From positions 751,501 to 815,500 of the forward strand of contig NZ_CP050301.1 of assembly GCF_014189505.1 (NCBI RefSeq): a DNA stretch of 64,000 bases, in the 5' to 3' direction. The position numbers were made by a program, and so were the translations under genes. The notes under the pieces were generated by a model. It was given only the letters and a program-made list of their open reading frames with translations. It searched no databases and was not told the DNA's origin. Shown here piece by piece: positions 1-8,635 of the stretch; the stretch's first letter is position 1; each line of letters opens with the position of its first letter. The DNA is from Phyllobacterium sp. 628 (lineage in GTDB: Bacteria; Pseudomonadota; Alphaproteobacteria; Rhizobiales; Rhizobiaceae).

Positions 1-1675
1 GATCAGCACATTGTTGCCGCCCGTTTCCATGCTGATCATCGCATTCACGGTCAGGCCGAAAATATGATAAAGCGGCAGCGCGCAGATAAAGGTCAGATCG
101 TCCGGACGGCCCTTCTTGCGGAAGCCGACTTCAACCCACAAACGCATCTGCGTGACATTGGCGACAATGTTGCTGTGCAGGAGCGTCGCTCCCTTGGAAA
201 CACCCGTCGTGCCGCCCGTATATTGCAGGAAGGCAACGTCGTCCCGCTTGACCTCGACCGGCTTCAGCTTGAGCGAGGCGCCCTGTGCCAGAGCCGTCTT
301 GAACGGCGTATGGCCGGGCAGCGACCACGCCGGAACCATTTTCTTGACCCGGCGCACCACAAGATTCACCAGATGGCCCTTGAGGCCGAGCATGTCGCCC
401 ATGGATGCAACAATCACATGCTTGACCGGCGTGTTGGTGATGACCTTTTGCAGCGTCGTGGCAAAGTTCTCAAGAATGATGATGGCTTTGGCGCCGCTAT
501 CCTTGAGCTGATATTCAAGCTCGCGCGGCGTATAGAGCGGATTGATGTTCACGACAATCAGGCCAGCCCGCAGGATCGCCGCAATGGCCACCGGATATTG
601 CAGGATGTTCGGCATCATCACAGCAACGCGGTCGCCCTTGACCAGTCCGCGTGATTGCAGCCACGCACCGAAAGCTTCGGAGTAATGATCCATCTCCGCA
701 TAGGTCATCGCCTTACCCATGCAGGTGAATGACGGCCGGTTGGCATATTTCTTGTAGGCCGTCGCAAACAGATCGTTGAGATTTTCGTATGGCAGCGGTC
801 CCATTTCCGCCGGAACACCTTCCGGATAGGATTTTACCCACAGCTTCGGCGTGGGCATTTTCGCGGCGGATGCAGCTTTCACCGGCGCTGCCTTGGCGGC
901 AGGCGCGGCGGCTTTGGTCTTGGCAGCGGGTTTTGCCGTTACAGCTGCCTTGGCTTTCACCGCTTTCGCAGGTGCCGTCTTGGCTGCGGCAGGCTTGGCC
1001 GGTGCAGCTTTCGCCGCTGGCTTCGGCGCTTCGCTGACAACGGGTGCATCAGCCTTCTTCGCCGCGACTGGCTTGGCCACTTTCGCGGCTGGCTTTGCTG
1101 CTGCTTTGATTTCGGTTTTCGGAGCGGCTACCGCTTTGGCTGGAGCCTTTGCTGTCGGAGTGCTTTTTGTCTTTTCGGCCGCCTTTGGTGCGGCTTTGGC
1201 TGCCGGTGTTGGCGCATCAGCCTTCTTGGCCACTGCAGCCTTTGGTGCTGCTGCCTGCTTCACGACCGCAGGTTTGGCAGAGACTGTCTTCACCGCAGGC
1301 TTGGCTGCCGCCTTGGCCTTGGGGGGCTGACTTCGGTGTTTCAATGGCAACAGCTGGAGCTTTTGCCGCTGCTGGTTTTGCTGCTTTCGGTGCAGCTGAC
1401 TTGGCGGTTGTCGGCTTAGTCGCTGCCGCTTTAACAGCAGGCTTTGCGGCAACTTTTACGGGCGCCTTTGCAACGGCAGGCGCCGCACTTGGCTTGGCCG
1501 CAGGATTGGACTTTGCCTTGGCGGCAGGTTTGGTGGTTTTGACCTCACCGGCTGGTTTGTTCGCGGCGGCTTTTGCAGTCGTGACGGCGGGCTTCGCCGT
1601 TTTGGCTGGCGCTGCCTTGGTGCTGGCGCGCTTGGCTGTCACGGATGGTTTTACCGGTATTGTCTCTTTAGCCAC
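1..1675 (-). CDS. fadD: Long-chain acyl-CoA synthetase (AMP-forming), 3' end beyond window, apparent frameshift
   Basis: Activates fatty acids to acyl-CoA with ATP and CoA. The conserved enzyme begins near a Met at 858 (MPTPKLWVKSYPEG) and shows the AMP-binding P-loop YTGGTTGVSKGATL at about 222-180; it leaves the window at base 1. Ahead of it lies an unusual extension of about 270 residues made almost only of Ala, Lys, Pro, Thr and Val. I place the start at GTG 1675 because AGGGGAGG sits 5 nt upstream; a weaker ATG is at 1735. Reading from 1675 stays open only to about 1217. In the run of six C (minus strand) at 1321-1326 the frame must move by one base to continue as KAKAAAKPAVKT into the enzyme. 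This may be a sequencing error, a slippage site or a true mutation. The product family is very likely; whether the extended form is made is unknown. Confidence 0.85.
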
Positions 1676-1788
1676 ATTAACCTCCCCTGATGGTTTCACT
1701 GTAGTCTGGTTCTCGGTCCTCCAACCTAAACCCATGCTACTCAACAATCCTATCTATGGCGAGAGGCAGTGTGCATGCAAGTATTACA

Positions 1789-1804
1789 TTGACGTAAACG
1801 TAAA
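1789..1804. promoter_or_regulatory. LiuR-like operator candidate
   Basis: TTGACGTAAACGTAAA is an imperfect palindrome of two ACGT half-sites. From memory it resembles the sites of LiuR-type MerR regulators of acyl-CoA and branched-chain catabolism. It lies in the divergent gap between the acyl-CoA synthetase (start 1675) and the antiporter (start 1943), 114 bp upstream of the synthetase start. The regulator assignment is inference only. Confidence 0.35.
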
Positions 1805-1942
1805 ATTGATTTTCGCGCAATCGTCATTCTGCCTAGTGAATTCATCCTATAGGCATGTTCTGGGCGCAAAGTTGCCAAGGTTCGCCTCGACAAAGCACAG
1901 GCCTTTCCTTCATTCTTTCCAGACAATCAAAATGGATTCGCC

Positions 1943-3574
1943 GTGGAAACAATCACCATCGTCCTGCTGATGCTTCTGGCCGTTGTGGTCAGTGACTCCA
2001 TTGTGCGCGTGCTGCCCCTGGCAGTGCCGCTGCCGCTGGTGCAGATCGGGCTTGGCGCAGCGATTGCCTCGGTTACCAGCATCCGCGTCGAGCTTGACCC
2101 GAATATTTTCTTTCTGTTGTTCTTGCCGCCTTTGCTGTTTCTCGATGGCTGGCGGATCCCCAAGGAAGGCCTGTTTCGCGACAAGGGCATTATCCTCGAA
2201 ATGGCGCTGGGCCTTGTCATTTTCACAGTCCTCGGTGTCGGTTTTTTCGTTCACTGGATGATCCCGTCGATCCCGCTTCCTGTCGCCTTCGCGCTCGCCG
2301 CCATCGTGTCGCCGACGGACCCGATCGCCGTTTCGGCCATTACGGCACGCGTACCGATCCCCTCGCGCATGATGCACATCCTTGAAGGGGAATCGCTGCT
2401 CAACGATGCGTCCGGCCTGGTCTGCATGCGCTTTGCCGTTGCCGCGATGCTCACTGGAAGCTTCTCCATCACCGAGGCCTTCTTCACCTTCCTGTGGCTG
2501 GCCTTTGCCGGCATCGCCATTGGCATCGGTGTCACCATGGGTGTGACGCGCGGCAAGGCATTCCTTGCCCGCAAGCTGGGCGAGGAGAGCGGCTCGCAAA
2601 TTCTCATCAGCCTGCTCATTCCCTTCGGCGCGTATCTTCTGGCGGAACATGTACATGCGTCGGGCATCCTTGCTGCGGTGGCAGCCGGTATCACCATGAG
2701 CTATGCCGAGAACACTGCCCAGTCGCTGGCCCTGACGCGTGTGCGCCGCACAGCCGTGTGGGATACGGCACAGTTTGCCGCCAATGGCGCGATCTTCGTG
2801 CTGCTGGGTGAACAGTTGCCCGGTATTTTCTCCGGTGCCGCACAGAACATGCAGCATGGCGCGGCCAGCCCGTGGTGGCTGCTCGTTTATGTCGTGGTTA
2901 TTTATGCCGCTCTTGCCGCCCTGCGCTTTGTCTGGGTTTGGGTCTCGTGGCGGGTCACCATGGCCCAGCGCAACAGGCGGGGCGAGATGGTCGTCAAGCC
3001 GAGCTGGCAGCTGGTGGCCGCCATGTCGTTTGCCGGGGTTCGCGGCGCTATTACCCTTGCCGGTATCCTGACCCTGCCATTGCTTATGTATGACGGCTCG
3101 ATGTTCCCGGCGCGCGACCTTGTGATTTTCCTGGCAACCGGCGTGATCATCCTTTCGCTGATCATGGCCAGCATTTGCCTGCCGCGTCTGCTCAAGGGCA
3201 TTGATCTTCCCATTGAGGATTCAAACCAGCGTGAGGAAGACTACGCGCGTATTGCTGCGGCGGAAGCGGCGATCATGGCGATTGAACGGGCGCAGCATAA
3301 CCTCGCCTCGGGCCGCGCCGATGCCGACATGTATACGGATGTCGCCAACCACATCATGGAGCTTTACCGCAAGCGCATTGACGGGCGTATGCAACTGGGC
3401 GAGGAGCGCGAAGAAGTTGCACGCGGTGAAGAAATTGAGAAACTGTTGCGCGTAACGGCGCTGCGGGCGGAGCGGCAGGAAATCCACCGTCTGGTCCGGG
3501 CGCGGCGGCTCGAAAGCACTATTGCCACCAAAATGGTGCGTGATATCGACCTATTGGAAGCCCGCTTCCAATAG
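1943..3574 (+). CDS. Na+/H+ antiporter, CPA1/NhaP family
   Basis: A 543-residue inner-membrane cation/proton exchanger. About 12 hydrophobic segments fill the first 420 residues and carry the CPA1 signatures SPTDPIAVSAI (near 120) and EGESLLNDASGLV (near 150). The last 120 residues are a charged cytoplasmic helical tail rich in Glu and Arg, which is usual for this family. The start is GTG at 1943; the earlier ATG at 1932 is out of frame and the ribosome site is weak. It diverges from the acyl-CoA synthetase and converges on ilvD. The exact ion (Na+, K+ or Li+) cannot be told from the sequence. Confidence 0.9.
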   Translation: METITIVLLMLLAVVVSDSIVRVLPLAVPLPLVQIGLGAAIASVTSIRVELDPNIFFLLFLPPLLFLDGWRIPKEGLFRDKGIILEMALGLVIFTVLGVGFFVHWMIPSIPLPVAFALAAIVSPTDPIAVSAITARVPIPSRMMHILEGESLLNDASGLVCMRFAVAAMLTGSFSITEAFFTFLWLAFAGIAIGIGVTMGVTRGKAFLARKLGEESGSQILISLLIPFGAYLLAEHVHASGILAAVAAGITMSYAENTAQSLALTRVRRTAVWDTAQFAANGAIFVLLGEQLPGIFSGAAQNMQHGAASPWWLLVYVVVIYAALAALRFVWVWVSWRVTMAQRNRRGEMVVKPSWQLVAAMSFAGVRGAITLAGILTLPLLMYDGSMFPARDLVIFLATGVIILSLIMASICLPRLLKGIDLPIEDSNQREEDYARIAAAEAAIMAIERAQHNLASGRADADMYTDVANHIMELYRKRIDGRMQLGEEREEVARGEEIEKLLRVTALRAERQEIHRLVRARRLESTIATKMVRDIDLLEARFQ

Positions 3575-3576
3575 GT
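3549..3576. terminator. 12-bp perfect hairpin between nhaP and ilvD
   Basis: ACCTATTGGAAG and CTTCCAATAGGT flank a CCCG loop. The stem overlaps the TAG stop of the antiporter (3572-3574) and sits 22 bp past the ilvD stop. There is no T-run on either side, so it may act as a bidirectional transcript end or RNA 3' protector rather than a classical intrinsic terminator. Confidence 0.5.
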
Positions 3577-3597
3577 CTTGAGTGTCAAAGTTCGATA

Positions 3598-5451
3598 TCA
3601 GTTCCAGTCGTCAGGGATCTGGCGCACAGCACCCTTGGCCGCGCTGGTTGCCATCGCGCCATAGGCGCGCAAGGCCGTGGTGATCTTGCGCTTGCGCTTT
3701 TCTTCCGGCTTCCAAGCGGCGGTGCCTTTGGCTTCCATCTTGGCGCGGCGTTCGGCCAGAACAGCATCGTCAACCGCCAGATGAATGCCACGGTTCGGAA
3801 TATCGATATTGATGATATCGCCATCCTCGACAAGACCGATCAGACCGCCTTCCGCAGCTTCCGGCGAAACGTGGCCAATGGAAAGACCGGACGAGCCGCC
3901 GGAGAATCGGCCGTCGGTGATCAGCGCGCAGGCCTTGCCGAGACCTTTGGATTTCAGATAGCTGGTCGGGTAGAGCATTTCCTGCATGCCGGGTCCGCCG
4001 CGCGGTCCCTCATAGCGGATCAGCACGATATCGCCCGGCTTAATACCGCCGTTCAGAATGCCAAGAACAGCTGTGTCCTGACTTTCGAAAATGCGGGCAG
4101 GGCCGGAGAATTTCAGGATCGAGTCATCAACGCCCGCCGTTTTGACGATACAGCCGTCTTCCGCCAGATTGCCATAGAGCACAGCGAGACCGCCATCTCT
4201 GGAATAGGCGTGTTCAAGATTGCGGATGACGCCCTTCTCCCGGTCGAGATCGACATCGGCAAAGCGGCGATCCTGACTGAAGGCAACCTGCGTCGGAACA
4301 CCGCCCGGCGCTGCCTTGAAGAAATCATGCACGGACTGGTTTTTGCTGCGTACCACATCCCAGCGGTCTAGCGCAGCGCCAAGAGTGGCCGCGTGCACCG
4401 AATAGACCGACGTGTCGAGCAGACCGGCGCGGTCAAGTTCGCCAAGGATGCCCATGACGCCGCCCGCATGGTGCACGTCTTCCATGTGCACATTGGCAAC
4501 GGCTGGCGCCACCTTGCACAGCACGGGAACGCGGCGCGACAGGCGGTCAATATCGCTCATGGTGAAGTCGACTTCGCCTTCATGCGCAGCGGCCAGCAGA
4601 TGCAGAACCGTGTTGGTTGAGCCGCCCATGGCAATATCGAGCGTCATAGCGTTCTCAAACGCCGCGAATGAAGCGATGGAGCGCGGCAGCGCTGTCTCGT
4701 CGTCCTGCTCGTAATAGCGGCGGGCGAGGTCAACTACGAGATGACCGGCCTCGACGAAGAGGCGGCGGCGGTCCGCATGGGTTGCCAGCGTTGAACCATT
4801 GCCCGGCAAGGACAGACCGAGTGCTTCGGTCAGACAATTCATGGAATTGGCAGTGAACATGCCGGAGCAGGAGCCGCAGGTTGGGCAAGCGGAGCGTTCG
4901 ATCGCCTTTACTTCCTCATCGGAAATGCGGTCATCGGCAGCAGCAACCATGGCGTCGACCAGATCGAGCTTCTTTTCCTTGTCTTCCCAGACCACCTTAC
5001 CGGCTTCCATCGGACCGCCGGAAACAAACACGACGGGAATGTTGAGGCGCAGGGCTGCCATCAGCATGCCGGGGGTGATCTTGTCGCAATTGGAAATGCA
5101 GACCATGGCGTCGGCACAATGGGCATTGACCATATATTCGACGCTGTCGGCGATGATTTCGCGCGATGGCAGCGAATAGAGCATGCCGTCATGGCCCATG
5201 GCGATGCCGTCATCGACAGCAATCGTGTTGAACTCCTTGGCAACGCCGCCAGCGCTTTCGATTTCCCGCGCCACCAGCTGGCCGAGATCTTTCAGGTGGA
5301 CGTGGCCGGGCACGAACTGGGTGAAGGAATTCACCACGGCGATAATCGGCTTGCCGAAATCCTCGTCCTTCATTCCGGTCGCGCGCCAGAGCCCGCGGGC
5401 GCCAGCCATATTGCGGCCATGTGTGGTGGTGCGTGAACGATAAGGAGGCAT
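3598..5451 (-). CDS. ilvD: Dihydroxy-acid dehydratase
   Basis: Dehydrates 2,3-dihydroxy-isovalerate and -methylvalerate to the 2-keto acids in valine and isoleucine synthesis. The protein has 617 residues, close to the E. coli enzyme. I use [17 protein letters not shown] at 5451 as the start, because the 12 extra residues of the longer reading are not family-like. Cluster cysteines are visible at C122 ([12 protein letters not shown]) and C195 ([11 protein letters not shown]). The third cysteine position, near 49, is occupied by VPGH instead of the PCN of the [2Fe-2S] class, so this looks like the oxygen-sensitive [4Fe-4S] E. coli type. It stands alone on the minus strand, convergent with the antiporter. 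Confidence 0.97.
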   Translation of the reverse strand: MPPYRSRTTTHGRNMAGARGLWRATGMKDEDFGKPIIAVVNSFTQFVPGHVHLKDLGQLVAREIESAGGVAKEFNTIAVDDGIAMGHDGMLYSLPSREIIADSVEYMVNAHCADAMVCISNCDKITPGMLMAALRLNIPVVFVSGGPMEAGKVVWEDKEKKLDLVDAMVAAADDRISDEEVKAIERSACPTCGSCSGMFTANSMNCLTEALGLSLPGNGSTLATHADRRRLFVEAGHLVVDLARRYYEQDDETALPRSIASFAAFENAMTLDIAMGGSTNTVLHLLAAAHEGEVDFTMSDIDRLSRRVPVLCKVAPAVANVHMEDVHHAGGVMGILGELDRAGLLDTSVYSVHAATLGAALDRWDVVRSKNQSVHDFFKAAPGGVPTQVAFSQDRRFADVDLDREKGVIRNLEHAYSRDGGLAVLYGNLAEDGCIVKTAGVDDSILKFSGPARIFESQDTAVLGILNGGIKPGDIVLIRYEGPRGGPGMQEMLYPTSYLKSKGLGKACALITDGRFSGGSSGLSIGHVSPEAAEGGLIGLVEDGDIINIDIPNRGIHLAVDDAVLAERRAKMEAKGTAAWKPEEKRKRKITTALRAYGAMATSAAKGAVRQIPDDWN

Positions 5452-5624
5452 TGTCGAAAATCCTGCTGATGACGGGCGAGGGAGCACCTCTTACAGAAAA
5501 AGCGCTTCCATGGCAAAAGAATGGAATTTTGTTGCCGCAAACGGGCATTTTTTATTGCATTGATTACATAATGCAGAAGCGGCGCGCATGAAACGGGACG
5601 TAATGTCTCGCCCCGAGGGCAGGC

Positions 5625-5861
5625 TCAGAACGCGGTAAAGGTCAGCGTCGTCAGGGAACGGGCGATGCCGGCAATATCAAGCACATTGACGTTGATGAAC
5701 TTGCCGATGTCCTGATCCTCAGGAATGTAGATTTTTGCCAGAAGGTCGAACTCGCCGCTGGTGGAGTAGAGCTCCGAGACGATCTCGCGTTCGAACAGAG
5801 CTTTTGCAACGTCGTACGTCTTGCCGGGCGCGCATTGCAGTTGCAGAAAGACAGGCTTCAT
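5625..5861 (-). CDS. Stand-alone Lrp/AsnC effector (RAM) domain protein
   Basis: A 78-residue protein consisting only of the alpha/beta ligand-binding fold of Lrp/AsnC regulators (FLQLQCAPGKTYDVAKAL ... TSGEFDLLAKIYI ... LDIAGIARSLTTLTF), without the N-terminal helix-turn-helix. Such proteins form oligomers and bind amino acids; some modulate full-length Lrp partners. The start at 5861 is supported by GGAGGAATTT just before ATG; the longer reading to 6011 would run into the glycine riboswitch region. It is divergent from the riboswitch-dadA unit, which suggests a role in sensing amino acids. Its partner is unknown. Confidence 0.85.
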   Translation of the reverse strand: MKPVFLQLQCAPGKTYDVAKALFEREIVSELYSTSGEFDLLAKIYIPEDQDIGKFINVNVLDIAGIARSLTTLTFTAF

Positions 5862-5968
5862 AAATTCCTCCGGAAGGTAATGCGATTTCTGCTCAGCATA
5901 ATTGCTGCAGCGCTTCTTAGCCAGTTGTTCTCTTCTCGCAACTGCGATATATATCCCGCGTTCGCACA

Positions 5969-6206
5969 GACTATCTGGGAGAGACCGGTAAAACCGGCGC
6001 CGATGGAGCAACCGCCCCGGAAACTCTCAGGCAAAAGGACCAGAATAGTCTAGAACATCTGGAGAGAGGCATTCTTCGCAAGAAAGATGCCCACCGAAGG
6101 AGAAAGCTCTGCCCGGTCGCATGACCGGAAAACGGTGCCGACGACACGGGTGACAAACACCCGGCGGGCGCTCAAAGGGCCAAGCTCTCAGGTTCCGTGA
6201 CAGATG
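5969..6206 (+). ncRNA. Tandem glycine riboswitch
   Basis: Two glycine aptamers lie in series. Aptamer 1 is about 5969-6050, closed by GACTAT/ATAGTC, with CTGGGAGAG, ATGGAGCAACCG and AACTCTCAGGCAAAAGGACC. Aptamer 2 is about 6056-6206, closed by CATCTG/CAGATG, with CTGGAGAGAG, ACCGAAGGAG and GCTCTCAGGTTCCGTGACAG. A six-base linker separates them, the usual spacing of cooperative pairs. The start codon of the oxidase follows about 60 bp later. Glycine-activated expression of amino acid breakdown is the usual role; the on/off direction was not deduced here. Confidence 0.95.
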
Positions 6207-6268
6207 GGGTTTCGTGCCGTCGCAGACGGCGAAACTGAAACCATGTGTTGCTTGAGGACCGCTCTACC

Positions 6269-7543
6269 ATGACCCACATCGCCATTATCGGCGCCGGTAT
6301 CACCGGCGTGACGACCGCCTATGCGCTGGCCCGTCAGGGCTATTCCGTCACCGTATTCGACCGCAACCGCTACGCAGCCATGGAAACATCGTTTGCCAAT
6401 GGCGGTCAGCTCTCTGCTTCCAATGCGGAAGTGTGGAACAGCTGGTCCACGGTGCTCAAAGGTATGAAGTGGATGCTGCGCAAGGATGCGCCGCTGCTGA
6501 TGAATCCGAAACCTTCCTGGCACAAATATTCCTGGATGGCCGAATTCGTAATGAACATCCCGCATTACGAAGCAAATACCATTGCCACCACAAAGCTTGC
6601 CATCGAAGCCCGCAAGCGCATGTTTGAAATTGCTGCGGACGAAAAGATTGATTTCGATCTGGAGAAGCGCGGCATCCTGCACATCTACCGTTCGAAATAT
6701 GGTTATGACCATGCCGCCAAGGTCAACAAGCTCTTGGAAGCTGGTGGCCTTGACCGCCGTGCCGTCACCAATGAAGAAATCCGCAGCATCGAACCGGCTC
6801 TGAACGGCTCGTTCTATGGCGGCTTCTTCACCGCGTCCGATTCGACGGGCGACATTCACAAGTTCACCCGTGGCCTTGCTGCCGCATCCATCCGCCATGG
6901 CGTGCGCTTCATCGGCGATGCCGATGTGACAGCGCTGAAGCACGGCGCTGACGGCGTGGTGGTGGAATGGAGCAAGGCTTCCGTTGCCAATGCGCTGGCA
7001 GAGACTGAACGTTTCGATGCTATTGTTATCTGCGCCGGTATCGCCAGCCGCAAATTTGCCGCCCAGCTCGGCGACCGTGTCAACATTTACCCGGTCAAAG
7101 GCTATTCCATCACCGTCAATCTGGATGACACCGAGAGCCAGAAATCGGCTCCATGGGTCAGCCTGCTCGATGATGACGCCAAGATCGTGACAAGCCGGCT
7201 CGGCGCTGGCCGTCTGCGTGTTGCCGGTACTGCCGAATACAATGGCGAGAACCGCGACATCCGTCATGATCGCGTCAAGCCGCTGGTCGATTGGAGCCGC
7301 GATCTCTTCCCGGGCATGGACACATCCAATGTGGTGCCGTGGGCGGGCCTGCGCCCGATGATGCCGAACATGCTGCCGCGCGTCGGCGCAGGCAAGCGTC
7401 CGGGCGTTTTCTACAATACCGGCCACGGCCATCTTGGCTGGACCTTGTCTGCTGCCACGGCGGAAATCGTTGCAGGCCACATCAGCGCCGCGATGCCCGT
7501 TGATGCCAAGCCGCAAACCGGCTGGCTCGCCGCTGCAGAATAA
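6269..7543 (+). CDS. dadA: FAD-dependent D-amino acid dehydrogenase / glycine oxidase-like
   Basis: A 424-residue DAO-family flavoenzyme expected to deaminate small amino acids. The FAD dinucleotide motif IAIIGAGITGVTTAYALARQ is at residues 4-23. The C-terminal part keeps the DadA-type GLRPMMPNMLPRVG and NTGHGHLGWTLSAATAE blocks. ATG 6269 is chosen over an in-frame TTG at 6245 because the protein begins directly at the FAD fold and GAGGA precedes it. It lies straight behind the tandem glycine riboswitch, which argues for glycine, or a glycine-producing amino acid, as inducer or substrate. The true substrate (D-alanine, glycine, sarcosine) is open. Confidence 0.88.
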   Translation: MTHIAIIGAGITGVTTAYALARQGYSVTVFDRNRYAAMETSFANGGQLSASNAEVWNSWSTVLKGMKWMLRKDAPLLMNPKPSWHKYSWMAEFVMNIPHYEANTIATTKLAIEARKRMFEIAADEKIDFDLEKRGILHIYRSKYGYDHAAKVNKLLEAGGLDRRAVTNEEIRSIEPALNGSFYGGFFTASDSTGDIHKFTRGLAAASIRHGVRFIGDADVTALKHGADGVVVEWSKASVANALAETERFDAIVICAGIASRKFAAQLGDRVNIYPVKGYSITVNLDDTESQKSAPWVSLLDDDAKIVTSRLGAGRLRVAGTAEYNGENRDIRHDRVKPLVDWSRDLFPGMDTSNVVPWAGLRPMMPNMLPRVGAGKRPGVFYNTGHGHLGWTLSAATAEIVAGHISAAMPVDAKPQTGWLAAAE

Positions 7544-7563
7544 ACGGGCTTACGGAAGAAATG

Positions 7564-7592
7564 GAGCGCCTAGAGTGTCAGGCGCTCTTTTT
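7564..7592 (+). terminator. Intrinsic terminator after dadA
   Basis: GAGCGCCT / AGGCGCTC form an 8-bp stem with an 8-base loop, followed by TTTTT. The element also contains the last codons and stop of the convergent DUF2442 gene (7578), so the two ends overlap. Confidence 0.8.
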
Positions 7593-8051
7593 GTGATGCT
7601 CAACGAGATAGCGGGTGGCAAGGGCAATATGCCGTGGAATAGGCTTGTCTTTGCGAAAATCGGCAATCTGGCGACGTGAGATTTCCAGCGTTGCTGCCAT
7701 GCCGTCGAGACTCATTCCCAGCGTATCCATGGCATCGCGAAATTCTTCGTTGTTGAAGTTCGCTGGTGCGAGGCGCTCTAGCCACATGGCGGACAGTTCT
7801 GCACCATCATCCCATTCAATCGCGTTGCCATCTTCATTGACTTTAAGAGTCTGAAAGAGAGCGTCGTCTGTTCTCAAGGCAATGAAAATGCGCTTGCTGG
7901 CGAGCGCTGGCATTGTATCAACAATCTGTGTTTCGCCTGTTCGCCAGGTGATCAGGACCTTCCGCTCATCGAGTGCTGTTGCCTTCTCAATGCGGGGAAG
8001 TGGTGCGCCAACCGAGATGATATCGTCGTCAATTCTTGCTTTTCCATGCAT
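7578..8051 (-). CDS. DUF2442 protein with C-terminal helix-turn-helix (antitoxin-like)
   Basis: A 157-residue protein. Residues 1 to about 80 match the DUF2442 style (DERKVLITWRTGETQIVD ... FIALRTDDALFQTLKVNEDG). Residues about 100-157 look like an XRE-type helix-turn-helix (MDTLGMSLDGMAATLEISRRQIADFRKDKPIPRHIALATRYL). ATG 8051 is chosen because TGGAAG lies 5 nt before it and the longer reading to 8162 would overlap the upstream gene fully. The chosen start still overlaps the end of the DUF4160 gene by 23 bp, so translation is probably coupled. With the repeat-containing promoter upstream, I infer an autorepressing DNA-binding partner of the DUF4160 protein. Confidence 0.75.
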   Translation of the reverse strand: MHGKARIDDDIISVGAPLPRIEKATALDERKVLITWRTGETQIVDTMPALASKRIFIALRTDDALFQTLKVNEDGNAIEWDDGAELSAMWLERLAPANFNNEEFRDAMDTLGMSLDGMAATLEISRRQIADFRKDKPIPRHIALATRYLVEHHKKSA

Positions 8052-8253
8052 CTTCCAGAAGCTTTCTGTTTTGAAATGCCCACTCTCGTACAATCCGGTA
8101 ATCGCTCCTCCGAAGTGAGCCTCGTAAAATCGATAAATCGGCCAGTTTAATTGCTGCTTCACAATCCGGTGCCACCACGTAAAAATGTGGAGGATTGTGA
8201 TCTTCTGCGTAAATTTGAATTTTCAAATTTCCAATTCTCGCAATCGTTGCCAT
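8029..8253 (-). CDS. DUF4160 small protein (putative toxin-like partner)
   Basis: A compact 74-residue protein starting MATIARIGNLKIQIYAEDHN and containing the family hallmark PPHFYVV. It ends with a basic helical tail (DYRIVREWAFQNRKLLEDAW). GGAAG precedes ATG 8253; the longer reading to 8316 has no ribosome site and would cover the promoter. DUF4160 and DUF2442 genes are frequent neighbours, and such pairs have the size and layout of type II toxin-antitoxin modules. The biochemical activity of DUF4160 is not known to me, so the toxin role is inferred from context. Confidence 0.75.
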   Translation of the reverse strand: MATIARIGNLKIQIYAEDHNPPHFYVVAPDCEAAIKLADLSILRGSLRRSDYRIVREWAFQNRKLLEDAWKSKN

Positions 8254-8266
8254 ATATTCTTCCAAC

Positions 8267-8319
8267 AGAATAGTGCGCAACATGCACTTTGTCAATAAAT
8301 AGTGCGCTGCATGCACTTT
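8267..8319 (-). promoter_or_regulatory. Promoter with two 22-bp direct-repeat operators for the DUF4160/DUF2442 pair
   Basis: On the minus strand TTGACA (8290-8295) and TATTCT (8267-8272) are separated by exactly 17 bp. Two 22-bp near-identical repeats lie at 8269-8290 and 8298-8319. They differ at two central bases (GCGCAACAT versus GCGCTGCAT), and each holds an AGTGC/GCACT inverted pair. The first repeat fills the spacer and the second lies just upstream of the -35 box. They start 29 bp apart, close to three helical turns. This is the layout expected for repression by the HTH protein encoded downstream. Confidence 0.8.
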
Positions 8320-8635
8320 AATAAGCTGCGGCTAAGAGAGATAAATCAGCAGTTCAATGTTTCTGATCGAAATGGACTTGGTTTCCGCCAAACTGTTGCA
8401 CCGGACACATAAAAAGTGATTGCAGTGCTGGACGTGATTGTATCGTGGTTTTGTGGCCATATAGCCACTAACACGGGGTTGCAGTGCCGTTCGGGTGCCA
8501 TTGCGGGTTGGCCCGCTTTTACCGGCATGTTATCGTTTTCTTAAGCTCGAAGGGCGAATTTTAGCAATTGCAGGCGACGTGGGGGCGCTTCCTGCAGTGT
8601 GTTTTTGTGTTTATGTGTAGGGATGTTGCTGGTTG
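8320..8635. other. Intergenic gap upstream of tamA
   Basis: 316 bp between the small gene pair and tamA. I see no convincing gene, RNA or repeat. The tamAB promoter probably lies here, but no clear -35/-10 pair could be fixed by eye. Confidence 0.5.

Noticed and set aside
849-1970. Plus-strand Ala/Phe/Gly-rich open frames opposite the acyl-CoA synthetase extension
   Set aside because: They are the mirror of the Ala/Lys/Pro repeats on the minus strand and have no supported start.
1910-2857. Antisense frame opposite the antiporter
   Set aside because: Low-complexity His/Gln/Arg/Asp composition and no homology; the antiporter frame is clearly coding.
8346-8528. Small minus-strand frame in the gap before tamA
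   Set aside because: No ribosome site, no family, and it would lie in the likely promoter region of tamAB.
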